Assembly: GCF_000826545.1 (NCBI RefSeq)
Contig: NZ_CDME01000008.1
Coordinates: forward strand, 992,001-1,056,000
Direction of reading: 5' to 3'
Length of the DNA stretch: 64,000 bases
Source: Kibdelosporangium sp. MJ126-NF4
GTDB taxonomy: Bacteria; Actinomycetota; Actinomycetes; Mycobacteriales; Pseudonocardiaceae
In this document: positions 37,224 through 46,078 of the stretch, piece by piece
Numbering within the stretch: position 1 is the first letter of the stretch
Layout of the letters: the number at the start of each line of letters is the position of its first letter
The notes under the pieces: model-generated
What the model was told of the DNA's origin: nothing
Database searches by the model: none
The model's input: the letters and a program-made list of their open reading frames with translations, nothing else
Translations under genes and position numbers: made by a program

Positions 37224-38150
37224 TCAGCTCGTGATGTCCTTTCGGGTGAACTTGCGCATGGCGAGGAAGCCGAAGAACGCCGCGAAACACACTGCGGAGA
37301 ACGCGCCCCGCGTCATCTCCGACCAGTCGATGTCGGTGGAGATCAGGTCGGACCAGGCGAACGCGTAGTGCGTCGGAAGGTAGTTGCGCAAACCCTCCAA
37401 AGCGGTGATCTGGTCAAGGATCTGCGAGACGATCGCGACCAGCACCGTGCCGCCGACCGCGCCCAGCGGGGCGTCGGTGGACACCGAGAGGAACATCGCC
37501 AGCGCGGCCACCCACAGCAGGTTGATCGCGATGTAGATGGTCGCCGCGTAGATGGCCGTCACGCCGTCACCGAACGACACCGCGTCGCCCGTCGGGCTGA
37601 CCGCCTCGCCCGCGCCGTACCAGATGATGCCGATCAGCAGCGACACCGTCGGCAACAACAGCAACGCGAACAGCGACAGGATCCCCGACGAGATCGCCTT
37701 CTGCCTGATCAGCCGATGCCGGGGAATCGGCATCGACAGCAGGTACTTCAGACTCGACCACGACGCCTCGCTCGCGATCGTGTCCCCGAAGAAGATCGCC
37801 ACGATCATCGGCAGCAGGAACGTGCCGGACACGAACAACGCGAACACCACGAAGTTCGGCGCGCTGGCCACCGCGAGGTCGACGAACGTGCCCTGCCTGC
37901 GGTTCGGGTTGGACTGTCCGATCTGGAACGCGATCACCAGCACGATCGGCAGCAGCACCAGCAGTCCCAGCATCAGCTGGGTCCGGCGCCTGCGCAGCTG
38001 CCTGGCCAGCTCCACCCGGATCCTGAGAGTGCGGCCCGCCTTGTATCCGACCACCGAGCCGTCCGACTGCACCTTCAGGTGCTCGTGAGAGGCCGCTTCC
38101 TCCATCGCACCGATGGCCGTGGGGTCGGTATGGACATTGTTGGTACTCAT
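37224..38150 (-). CDS. ABC-2 type transporter permease
   Basis: A 308-residue protein from ATG 38150. The N-terminal cytosolic stretch (about 1-55) is polar. Six membrane segments follow, with the ABC-2 pattern GDTIASEASWSSLKYLLSMPIPRHRLIRQK between the second and third. The likely ATPase partner is the fusion protein encoded from 42102, whose gene lies upstream in the same direction; repeat cluster B separates the two. It may alternatively be recruited to the MoxR operon just downstream. Confidence 0.9.
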   Translation of the reverse strand: MSTNNVHTDPTAIGAMEEAASHEHLKVQSDGSVVGYKAGRTLRIRVELARQLRRRRTQLMLGLLVLLPIVLVIAFQIGQSNPNRRQGTFVDLAVASAPNFVVFALFVSGTFLLPMIVAIFFGDTIASEASWSSLKYLLSMPIPRHRLIRQKAISSGILSLFALLLLPTVSLLIGIIWYGAGEAVSPTGDAVSFGDGVTAIYAATIYIAINLLWVAALAMFLSVSTDAPLGAVGGTVLVAIVSQILDQITALEGLRNYLPTHYAFAWSDLISTDIDWSEMTRGAFSAVCFAAFFGFLAMRKFTRKDITS

Positions 38151-38213
38151 GCCCTTGTCCCTCCAATCAGCCGTTCAGGCGATGTCGAACTGATGGAACC
38201 TTCGTCGAATCCG

Positions 38214-38307
38214 GTTGTCCACAACCCGCCGGTAGCCCTTTGACCAGGGGCTATTGCCGATAGACTGGAGCAGGGACGCCCCCCGGGTTGGGTGGGGGAC
38301 TGTCTTG
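38214..38307 (+). repeat. Repeat P with DnaA-box-like and promoter-like motifs, cluster B
   Basis: Direct copy of 15426-15519. It keeps TTGTCCACA (38215-38223), TTGACC and TAGACT, and the C-run/G-run end. Changes are few and mostly transitions, such as GGGGTTATTG against GGGGCTATTG. Confidence 0.82.
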
Positions 38308-38398
38308 TGAGGTAGGGGGTGTGGCTTCGGCCGTATGCGAGCGCAGGGGTGTGCGAGCGCAGTGGTGTGCGGCGTGCGCGTGAGCGCGGGAATGTGTG

Positions 38399-38695
38399 GC
38401 TTGCGCGCCAGCGCAGGGGTGTGGTTCGTGGGGTGTCCCTCCCGTATGGCCTGGGCGAAGCCAACCACTGGCTGTCAGGAGGTCGGCCTACGGGACTGGC
38501 GTGCCCAGCGCAGGCCCTACCGACCTCTTGACAGCCTGTGGTTCCCTTGGGCAGGCCATACGGGAGGGGCGCCCCGCGCCCCCGCCAGACCCAGGAAGTC
38601 ACGTGGGCCAAGCGAACCGGCGCGAGAAACCAAGTGTTTGTTGTGTCCCCTCTTGGCGGCCTGCCCGCCGGCGAGGCATCTCTTTTCTTTCCCCC
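38399..38695 (+). repeat. Dispersed repeat T2, copy in cluster B
   Basis: Reverse-complement match of 15578-15873 over nearly its whole length. The inner inverted repeat is preserved (CTCCCGTATGGCCTGGGC near 38438 and GGGCAGGCCATACGGGAG near 38550), giving the same long imperfect hairpin. Confidence 0.88.
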
Positions 38696-38844
38696 GGCTG
38701 ACACGTGAGTGCGGCCATCTCGTGGCTGCCACCGCTGCTGCCCCGTTGCTGCTACCGCCGTGTGTGTGCCGCCGTCGCGTGTCTGCCGCCGACATGTGTC
38801 TGCCGCTGTTGCGGGGCTGGCGCTATCGCCGGAGGGCCGCCTTG
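38696..38844. other. Spacer between repeats T2 and T1 in cluster B
   Basis: About 150 bases of low-complexity GCTGCC/TGTGTGCCGCC-rich sequence, with no plausible gene and no match to the spacer in cluster A. Confidence 0.45.
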
Positions 38845-39195
38845 GGGACGAGCCTGTGCTGCCCGCCGTGTCGGGCTTGTTCCCGACACTCGAGTTCGCT
38901 CGTGGCCTGAACAGCATGTCCTCGCCGGACGGCAGGCCTCCAAGAGGGAAACCAACCATTCCCGCCCACCCGGTTGGCTCTGCCCACGTGATTTCCCGGG
39001 TCCAGTGAGGGCGTGGTCGGTCCCCTCCCGTATGACCTGCCGGAGGAAACCACGACGTGCCGGGAGGTCGGTACCGCCTCACGCTGCGCACGCCAGTTTC
39101 GTAGGCCGACCTCCCGACACGCCGTGGTATGGCTTCGCCCAGGCCATACGGGAGGAAACCAACCACGAACCCCACCCATGCGCTTTCGCGCGCGG
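38845..39195 (-). repeat. Dispersed repeat T1, copy in cluster B
   Basis: Reverse-complement match of 15042-15397. It ends 66 bases before the stop of the hydrolase-ATPase fusion gene. T1 and T2 again face each other, as in cluster A. Confidence 0.88.
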
Positions 39196-39261
39196 CGTTT
39201 TCGCTGGTTGACTTTGATGGAGCTCTTCCTGGTTGGGTCAGGGACTTTGTTGGGGAGGGTT

Positions 39262-42102
39262 TCATGCTTTGTTGTCTCCGACCAGTTCCAGGAACGCGTC
39301 CTCCAGGCGTCGGCGTGGACCGGCCTGCTCGACTGCTACGCCCGCTGCGACCAGCGCGCCGAGTGCCTTCGAGCGTGGCGTGCCGTCCAGGTTGGCGTGC
39401 ACCTGCTTGCCGTCGATCTCGACGCCGGTGACGCCGACCAGTTCACCGAGGATTGATGCCGCCTGGTCTGGCAGGTCGACGCGGAACGTCGCCTCGCCGC
39501 CGACCGCCGCGATGTCCGCGACCTCGCCCGCGGCGACGAGCTTGCCGCGGTGCATCACGACCACGTGCGTGCACGCCTGCTCCACCTCGGCCAGCAGGTG
39601 GCTGGAGACCAGCACTGTGCGGCCGGTTGCGGCGTAGCGCTTGAGCACCTCGCGCATTTGGTGGATCTGGGGCGGGTCGAGTCCGTTGGTCGGTTCGTCG
39701 AGTACGAGCATGTCCGGGAGGCCGAGCATGGCTTGGGCTATCGCCAGTCGTTGGCGCATGCCCTGGCTGTAGGTGCGGACCTTGCGGCGCACCGCGTGGC
39801 CGAGTCCGGCTATCTCGATCGCCTCGTCGAAGTGCGCGTGCTCGCTGGGGCGGCCGGTCGCCTCCCAGTAGAGCCTCAGGTTCGCCTCGCCGGACAGGTG
39901 TGGCAGGAAGCCTGAGCCTTCTACAAAGGACCCGATGCGGGACAGCACTGGCGCGCCGGAGTGCACCTTGTGCCCGAACACTCTGATTGAGCCCTCGGTC
40001 GGCTGGATGAGCCCCATCAGCATCCGCAGCGACGTCGTCTTTCCCGCGCCGTTGGGCCCGAGCAGGCCCAGCACCTGGCCTTTCTCCACACGGAAGGACA
40101 ACCCGTCGACGGCCTTCAGTCCGCCGGGATACTCCTTGGCCAGGTTCTCGATCACCAGTGGCACGTCCACCAGTTCGGGGTCGAGGTCATCGGCGCGGCG
40201 ACGGCGGATCGCGGCGACGATCGCCACCACGATGACCAGTCCGAGCACGACACCGATGCCGATGAGCGCGAACATCGGCGGTGTCTGCGTGGACCGCGTG
40301 CCCGGCACGACCGGCACCTGCAGCGCGGTGTCCGTCAGCGAGACGGTGACAGCGGACGGTTGGGACGGCACCGCGTACGCCTGGTCGGTCGTGGTGACCG
40401 CGACCTCGATCCGGTGCTCGGACTCGATCGGACGCACGATGCCCGGCAGTGTCACAGTGATGTCCGCGGGCAGTTGCGTGACCCGCAGTGGGGACACTGC
40501 GGACGCGGGCAGCGTCCGTGTTCCGTCCCCGGCGACGTCGTAGAGCTTCGCGAACAGCACCACGCCGTCGGCGGGCACCGGTACACCGGGCACCGGCTCG
40601 ACGCGCAGCCGGACCGTGGACGACCCGCTGATCAGCAGCTGGCCGGTCAGCGGGTCACTGCGCCACCTGGCCACCTGGCCCGGCATGTCCACCGCGAGCC
40701 TGCTGGCCAGCCGGGACGATCCGGCCACCACCGACCCGAGCCCCGGCATGCTGGTGATCGACCCGGGGTTGCCGCCAGGCGGGTTCACCACCGTCTGCGC
40801 CTGCCCGGCCAACGTGATCGGACGGCGTTCGGTCGCCGTGTCGGTCAGGCCGGGATACCCCGATGTGGTGATGGTCCGGACGCTGGGCGCGCCCTGTGCC
40901 CTGATCGCGCCCTGCACGGCGTACTCGAATTTCGTGCCGGGGTCGGCGCCCCGGCCACGCAGGTGGAAGTCGAACCAGTCGGCGATCTCCGAGCGCAGGC
41001 TCGGGCCCGGCTTGCCGCCGTCGTGCCCGCCCGCGTACCAGACCATCTTGACCTTGCCGCCCGCCGCGGCGATCTGCCGTGCGGTCGCGTCGGACTGGTC
41101 GAGGCCGAAGAGGGTGTCCTGCTCTCCCTGCACGATCATGGTCGGCTGGGTGATCTTGTCGGTCACCGACACCGGCGAGACCGATCGCAGCAGGTCCACA
41201 GTGGCCTGGCTGGCCCTGCCGGTGGTGGCCAGCTCGGTGTACGCCGCGCATACCTGCGGGGTGAACCGGCCACACGGACCTGGCTGCGGCGCTTGGCCGC
41301 GCCCGCCCTGGCCGGGTCCGCCCGGGGCCGCGCCACCTTGGGATGCGCCACCGGCGGCCGCAGCGGCTGGGTCCTGTGCGGCCAGCTGGTTGCTGTTGTC
41401 GTCGCCGCCCGGCTCGGTGGCCTCGACGTTCGGGTTGGCGAACCCAGCGCCACCCATGCCTGCGGCGAAGAACACCCCAGCCCACGACCGTTTGAACACG
41501 CCCTGCGCGGCGAAAGCGTTTGCCGACGGGGTGTTCGGCAGCGGGTTCGTCGTCGCCGAGTTCGGGATCAACGCCTGGCCGAGGTCGTTGTATGTGATCA
41601 CGGGCGCCAGCGCGTCGATGCGCTTGTCATACCCCGCGGCCAGCAGGGAGATCGCGCCGCCGTAGGAACCGCCGGTGATGCCGACCTTCGGATCGGCACC
41701 GTCCTTTTGCACCTCCGGGCGCTTGGCCAGCTCGTCGATCAGCCTGCTGACGTCGGCGACCTCGGCGTCCGGCGAGTTCAGCGCGATCTGACCGGTGCTG
41801 CGACCGAAACCGCGGGCCGACCACGCCAGCGCGACGAAACCTCGTTGGGCGAGCTCGCGGGCGTCGCTGTCGACGCTCTCCTTGCTTCCGCCGAATCCGT
41901 GCGCGACCAGCACGGCAGGCGCGGGTGTCTGTTCAGGTAGGTAGAGCGTGGTGTCGAGCTGGGCATCGCCACTGGAGACCGTTCGGTTCTCGGTGGCGAT
42001 CGTGGGTCCGTCGGACCCGCTGTTGACCCAGATCAGAACTCCTGCCGCGACGATCACGGCGGCCAGCGTGAGCGCCAGCCAGCGGAGGCGGGTCTTGGAC
42101 AT
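39262..42102 (-). CDS. Alpha/beta hydrolase fused to ABC transporter ATPase
   Basis: A 946-residue protein from ATG 42102; GTG 42111 is an alternative. A membrane anchor (about 8-28) is followed by an S15/CocE-type hydrolase (about 45-600): nucleophile GGSYGG, oxyanion-side VLVAHGFGGSKES, Asp and His in QGEQDTLFGLD and GGHDGG, and a Gly/Pro-rich insert. A second membrane segment (about 640-662) leads to an ABC ATPase (about 672-946) with Walker A GPNGAGKTTS, signature YSQGMRQR and Walker B VLDEPTNGLD. Topology would place the hydrolase outside and the ATPase inside. The permease at 37224 is the probable partner. Confidence 0.92.
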   Translation of the reverse strand: MSKTRLRWLALTLAAVIVAAGVLIWVNSGSDGPTIATENRTVSSGDAQLDTTLYLPEQTPAPAVLVAHGFGGSKESVDSDARELAQRGFVALAWSARGFGRSTGQIALNSPDAEVADVSRLIDELAKRPEVQKDGADPKVGITGGSYGGAISLLAAGYDKRIDALAPVITYNDLGQALIPNSATTNPLPNTPSANAFAAQGVFKRSWAGVFFAAGMGGAGFANPNVEATEPGGDDNSNQLAAQDPAAAAAGGASQGGAAPGGPGQGGRGQAPQPGPCGRFTPQVCAAYTELATTGRASQATVDLLRSVSPVSVTDKITQPTMIVQGEQDTLFGLDQSDATARQIAAAGGKVKMVWYAGGHDGGKPGPSLRSEIADWFDFHLRGRGADPGTKFEYAVQGAIRAQGAPSVRTITTSGYPGLTDTATERRPITLAGQAQTVVNPPGGNPGSITSMPGLGSVVAGSSRLASRLAVDMPGQVARWRSDPLTGQLLISGSSTVRLRVEPVPGVPVPADGVVLFAKLYDVAGDGTRTLPASAVSPLRVTQLPADITVTLPGIVRPIESEHRIEVAVTTTDQAYAVPSQPSAVTVSLTDTALQVPVVPGTRSTQTPPMFALIGIGVVLGLVIVVAIVAAIRRRRADDLDPELVDVPLVIENLAKEYPGGLKAVDGLSFRVEKGQVLGLLGPNGAGKTTSLRMLMGLIQPTEGSIRVFGHKVHSGAPVLSRIGSFVEGSGFLPHLSGEANLRLYWEATGRPSEHAHFDEAIEIAGLGHAVRRKVRTYSQGMRQRLAIAQAMLGLPDMLVLDEPTNGLDPPQIHQMREVLKRYAATGRTVLVSSHLLAEVEQACTHVVVMHRGKLVAAGEVADIAAVGGEATFRVDLPDQAASILGELVGVTGVEIDGKQVHANLDGTPRSKALGALVAAGVAVEQAGPRRRLEDAFLELVGDNKA

Positions 42103-42265
42103 TCGGGGCACTTGCGAACCGTATGGGAGCTTTGCTGAGAACTTGCTGTGGGTGACCAACCGGCTGCCGACACAAGGGCCGAACGGGCGGATGTGACCAA
42201 GAACAACAACCGGATGGGGGACTCCGCCTGGCGCTCCGGCGAGCCGATAGGGACAATAAGGGCTG
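42103..42265. other. Divergent promoter region upstream of terC
   Basis: About 160 bases between the fusion-gene start and the riboswitch. It should hold both promoters; GGACAATAAG (42251-42260) could be the terC -10 region. No repeat is seen. Confidence 0.4.
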
Positions 42266-42391
42266 CAGTGGAGGGGAGTATTCCTTCGCGGCGGTGTCGT
42301 CAACACGGATCTCGACCGCTGGACCAGTGGTAATGAGCCCGGCGCCGTCGGTCTGTGCGCGAGAGTCGCACTGGCGGAAGAGACCTCCGGT
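42266..42391 (+). ncRNA. yybP-ykoY (manganese) riboswitch
   Basis: The three conserved elements of the family appear in order: GGGGAGTA (42273-42280), CGTCAACA followed by CTCG (42299-42314), and GAAGAGACCTCC (42377-42388). GGAGG and CCTCC close P1. The 3' strand ACCTCCGGT (42383-42391) is perfectly complementary to ACCGGAGGT (42411-42419), which contains the terC Shine-Dalgarno. Manganese binding would stabilise P1 and free the ribosome site, switching translation on. The downstream TerC gene is a classical member of this regulon. Confidence 0.88.
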
Positions 42392-42424
42392 GGACGGCAA
42401 TGCCCGCCTGACCGGAGGTGACCC

Positions 42425-43435
42425 ATGAGTGTTCCCGTGTGGTTGTGGATCGCGACGATCGCAGGACTACTGATCCTGTTGGCGATCGATCTGGTGATCG
42501 TGGACCGCAAACCACATGAGGTGACCATCGGTGAGGCAGCGCGGTGGGTGACGTTCTACGTGGCCTGTGCCGTCGTTTTCGGACTCGGCCTCTGGTACTT
42601 CGCCGGTGGGCAGCCCGCGGGTGAGTTCTTCGCCGGGTACATCACCGAGTACTCGTTGTCGGTCGACAACCTGTTCGTGTTCCTGGTGGTGATGGGCGCG
42701 TTCAAGGTGCCCGCGATCCACCAGCACAAGGTGCTGCTGATCGGGATACTGCTGGCGCTGGCCATGCGCAGCGTCTTCATCCTGCTGGGTGCCGCGGTCA
42801 TCGCGGAGTTCAGCTGGGTGTTCTACCTGTTCGGCGCGTTCCTCATCTACACCGCGTACACCTTCCTCAAGTCGAACCACGACGACGACGAAGACGAGTA
42901 CAAGGAGAACGGCGTCACGAAGCTGGCGCGCAAGTTCCTCCCGGTCACCGACGACTACCACGGCGCCAAGTCGTTCGTGAAGGTCGCGGGCAAGCGCATG
43001 GTCACGCCGATGTTCATCGTGATGATCGCGATCGGCACGGCCGACCTGCTGTTCGCGGTCGACTCGATCCCGGCCATCTTCGGGCTGACCAAGGAGCCGT
43101 TCCTGGTCTTCGCGGCCAACGCGTTCGCGCTGATGGGGCTGCGCCAGCTGTACTTCCTGCTCGGCGGGCTGCTCAACAAGCTGGTGTACCTGCAGATCGG
43201 CCTCGCGGCCATCCTCGCGTTCATCGGTGTGAAGCTCGTGCTGGAGGCGCTGCACACCAACGAACTGCCGTTCATCAACGGCGGCGAGCCGCTGAACGTC
43301 TGGGTGCCGAACATCGCGGTGTCGCTCAGCGTCATCGTCGGCGTACTGGCGATCACCACGGTCGCGAGCCTGCTCAAGACGCGGCGGGACAAGGCCAAGG
43401 AGTCAGGCGGGAAGTCGGTTACGACGTCCAGCTGA
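42425..43435 (+). CDS. TerC/Alx-family membrane protein
   Basis: A 336-residue protein from ATG 42425, with GGAGG 6 bases upstream. About nine membrane segments carry the family acidic motifs EYSLSVDNLFVFLV and FAVDSIPAIFGLT. The acidic loop after the fourth segment (NHDDDEDEYKENG) is typical of Alx-like members. The family is linked to manganese export and to metallating exported enzymes; the riboswitch upstream supports a manganese role. The old tellurite name does not imply resistance here. Confidence 0.95.
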   Translation: MSVPVWLWIATIAGLLILLAIDLVIVDRKPHEVTIGEAARWVTFYVACAVVFGLGLWYFAGGQPAGEFFAGYITEYSLSVDNLFVFLVVMGAFKVPAIHQHKVLLIGILLALAMRSVFILLGAAVIAEFSWVFYLFGAFLIYTAYTFLKSNHDDDEDEYKENGVTKLARKFLPVTDDYHGAKSFVKVAGKRMVTPMFIVMIAIGTADLLFAVDSIPAIFGLTKEPFLVFAANAFALMGLRQLYFLLGGLLNKLVYLQIGLAAILAFIGVKLVLEALHTNELPFINGGEPLNVWVPNIAVSLSVIVGVLAITTVASLLKTRRDKAKESGGKSVTTSS

Positions 43436-43475
43436 GCCCTTCCTTCGAAGGTCGTAAGCCTCGCTAAGTATCGGG

Positions 43476-43481
43476 TAGCGT
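43476..43481 (+). promoter_or_regulatory. Candidate -10 box TAGCGT, leaderless start
   Basis: TAGCGT lies 6 bases before GTG 43488, the same layout as at several other genes here. The -35 is weak. Confidence 0.45.
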
Positions 43482-43487
43482 CGAATC

Positions 43488-45380
43488 GTGCGCCCTGAAG
43501 ACATCGAGCTGCTCGCGACGACCGATTCGATCAGCCTTCGGGGTGAGTTACTGCTGGTTGCGGTGACTCACCCCGATTTGGCGACCAACACCTACCGCGG
43601 CGGGCTGTACCGCGTGGCGGTCGACGGGTCGGGCGTCACGCCGTGGTCGCGTGGATTCCACGACTACGACCCGGTGATCTCGCCGGACGGCAAGTGGGTC
43701 GCGTTCCTGCGCAGGACCTCGGCAGAGAACCGCCCCCAGCTCTACGTCCAGCCCGCCGACGGCGGCGACGCCTACGCGCTGACCGACCTCCGGCTCGGTG
43801 CGCAGTCACCGGTGTGGTCACCTGACTCGACCAGGATCGCCTTCATCTCCCGTGTGCCGGACGAAGGCCGCTACGAGCAGGGCGGCAAGCCGAACAGCGA
43901 GTCGTTCCGTCGGATCACCAGGATGGACTACCGGTGGGACGACATCGGGTTCGTGTTCGACCGTCGTCCTCGGCTGTTCGTCACCGACCTCGCCGGTGAG
44001 CACACCGTCCTGACCGACGGCTCCCACGACGTCGGCACGCCCGCGTGGACTCCGGACGGCACCCACCTGATCTTCTCCGGCCCGGCCGACAGGGGCGTTC
44101 GGGAGACACACCGCGAGAGCCTCTACGCCGTGCCGGTCGCCGGTGGCACGCCGTTCGTCCTGGTCGACGCGGTCGGCGAGGCGCACAATCCGGTCGTCGG
44201 CGATGGCGTCGTGGCGTACATCGGCCGCCGGTTCGACGACGAGTTCGCCGTCTCGATCAACACCAGTCTCTGGGTCGCGCCACTGGACTTCAGCGAGCCG
44301 CAGACCCCGCGCATGCTCACCGACCAGGAGACGGTGTGCTGCGAGGACGGGATCAGCCCGCAGTTGCTGGGATCGTCGGTGGTGTTCGTCGCGCTCAACC
44401 GCGGTGCCTCCGAGTTGCGCCAGGTCGCGCTGTCCGCGTCGGAGGTGCCGCTCGCCGAGACCACGTTGCTGGCCGGGGCCAAGAGCAAGGTCAAGAACTT
44501 CTCCGTCGACAACGGGCGGTTCGCCGCCACGGTGTCCACTCCGGACAGCGTTGGGCAGGTCGTGCTCGGGGACAAGGTGATCGCGGACGTCTCCGAGCCG
44601 CTGCGCGCCAGCGGCCTGCGTGAGATGCGGGAGATCACCGGCCAGTCACCCGACGGCTACGAGTCCCACGGCTGGGTCATGCTGCCGCCGGGGCCGGGGC
44701 CGCACCCGGTGCTGCTCGTCGTGCACGGTGGTCCGTTCTCCTACCACGGCTGGGGACTGTTCGACGAAGCCCAGATCTACGCCTCGGCCGGATATCTCGT
44801 CGTGCTGCCGAACCCGCGCGGATCGGCGGGCTACGGCCAGGCGCACGGCCAGGCGATCGTGCAAGCCTTCGGCACGGTCGACGTGGACGACGTGCTGTCC
44901 CTGCTGGACGCCGCGACGGCGCTGCCGGAGGCCGACGAGTCCCGCGTCGGTGTGATGGGCGGGTCGTACGGCGGCTTCATGACCAGCTGGCTGGCCGCCC
45001 ACCACGGTCAGCGTTTCGTGGCCGCGTGGAGTGAACGTGCTGTCAACGCGTGGGATTCGTTCATCGGCAGCTCCGACTGCGGCTACTCGTTCACCGACCT
45101 GTACGTCGGCGCGGACCTGGAGAAGCAGATCAAGACAAGTCCGCTGACGTACGCCGACCAGATCAGGATCCCGTTCGCGGTGGTGCACTCCGAGCACGAC
45201 TGGCGGTGCCCGATGGAACAGGGCCAGCGGATGTTCGTCGCGTTGCGCAAACGCGGCGCCGACGTCGAGTTCCTGCTGTTCCCCGGCGAAGGGCACGAAC
45301 TGTCCCGTTCGGGCACGCCACGACATCGCCGGGAACGCTTCGACGCCCTGCTCGAATGGTGGTCGCGACACCTGGGCTGA
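43488..45380 (+). CDS. S9 family prolyl oligopeptidase
   Basis: A 630-residue protein from GTG 43488 without a signal peptide. The N-terminal part (about 1-370) is a beta-propeller with WSPDSTRIAF-type blades. The C-terminal alpha/beta hydrolase domain has nucleophile GGSYGGFM, Asp in HSEHDWRC and His in GEGHELS. It probably trims peptides as an acylaminoacyl- or dipeptidyl-peptidase. It stands alone; the neighbour converges. Confidence 0.93.
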   Translation: MRPEDIELLATTDSISLRGELLLVAVTHPDLATNTYRGGLYRVAVDGSGVTPWSRGFHDYDPVISPDGKWVAFLRRTSAENRPQLYVQPADGGDAYALTDLRLGAQSPVWSPDSTRIAFISRVPDEGRYEQGGKPNSESFRRITRMDYRWDDIGFVFDRRPRLFVTDLAGEHTVLTDGSHDVGTPAWTPDGTHLIFSGPADRGVRETHRESLYAVPVAGGTPFVLVDAVGEAHNPVVGDGVVAYIGRRFDDEFAVSINTSLWVAPLDFSEPQTPRMLTDQETVCCEDGISPQLLGSSVVFVALNRGASELRQVALSASEVPLAETTLLAGAKSKVKNFSVDNGRFAATVSTPDSVGQVVLGDKVIADVSEPLRASGLREMREITGQSPDGYESHGWVMLPPGPGPHPVLLVVHGGPFSYHGWGLFDEAQIYASAGYLVVLPNPRGSAGYGQAHGQAIVQAFGTVDVDDVLSLLDAATALPEADESRVGVMGGSYGGFMTSWLAAHHGQRFVAAWSERAVNAWDSFIGSSDCGYSFTDLYVGADLEKQIKTSPLTYADQIRIPFAVVHSEHDWRCPMEQGQRMFVALRKRGADVEFLLFPGEGHELSRSGTPRHRRERFDALLEWWSRHLG

Positions 45381-45383
45381 ACC

Positions 45384-46040
45384 TCAGCTGAGCAGCGTGT
45401 AGTTCAGCTCTTCGCAGATCCGGCCGAGCGGCAGGTCGAGGCCGGGGTGGTCGAGCGGCAGGAGCATGTCGGGCGCCGGTGGGATCGCGGTGCCCGACGG
45501 CGGGTCGAACAGGCAGATCGCCGGCTCGCCACCGTCCATCGAGGAGCGGTACCAGACGCCGTCGAGTTCGGGGTGGGCCGCCCTGATCGCCCGCGCCCAC
45601 GCCTGGGTGAGCGCCTTCGCGCCGCTGGAGAGCTCCTGCGAGGCACCGGCGCGGGTCGGCCACAGGCCGGAGAGGTCGAGCAGGCGCAGCGTGCGCTGCG
45701 GGCGGAACACCACGAGGTGCGGCCGACGGGTCGACCTGTCCACTATGGATGTGGACTGGAACACCTCGGCGAGGCTGGTGCGCACCGAGAGGCCGAAGTA
45801 CAGCACTCCGTTGCCGGGGCTGTCCGCGGCTCGGCCCTCGGGGCCGAGCGGGTGCGGGTCGAACCGGCCATGCGGAAGCGGGCCGGTGTAGCGGAAGGAG
45901 TTCCACCGCTGACGGTGCGCGCCGCCCGCTGCGAAGATCCGGACAAGGCGGGTGCCGCTGTGCACCGCCACGATGTCCTCGTCCACTCGCAGCAGCGACC
46001 TGAGCGCAGCCGGAGTCGGTGGCTGGGGGAGCCGAGCCAT
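45384..46040 (-). CDS. RES-domain toxin of a type II toxin-antitoxin pair
   Basis: A 218-residue RES domain. Key family residues are visible: Arg in RLVRIFAAGG, Glu in SVRTSLAEVFQ, and a Ser in the following STSIVDRSTR. RES toxins such as MbcT degrade or modify NAD+. The upstream gene, 38 bases away, encodes the matching antitoxin. RES proteins with this long N-terminus are common in actinobacteria. Confidence 0.88.
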   Translation of the reverse strand: MARLPQPPTPAALRSLLRVDEDIVAVHSGTRLVRIFAAGGAHRQRWNSFRYTGPLPHGRFDPHPLGPEGRAADSPGNGVLYFGLSVRTSLAEVFQSTSIVDRSTRRPHLVVFRPQRTLRLLDLSGLWPTRAGASQELSSGAKALTQAWARAIRAAHPELDGVWYRSSMDGGEPAICLFDPPSGTAIPPAPDMLLPLDHPGLDLPLGRICEELNYTLLS

Positions 46041-46078
46041 GCGTGTCTGTTCGTCAGCCTGTCAGGTTGTTCCTGCCG

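Noticed and set aside
38160..39230. Open frames inside cluster B, including those reading into the fusion gene's 3' flank
   Set aside because: Same reason as cluster A: they follow the repeat units, not genes.
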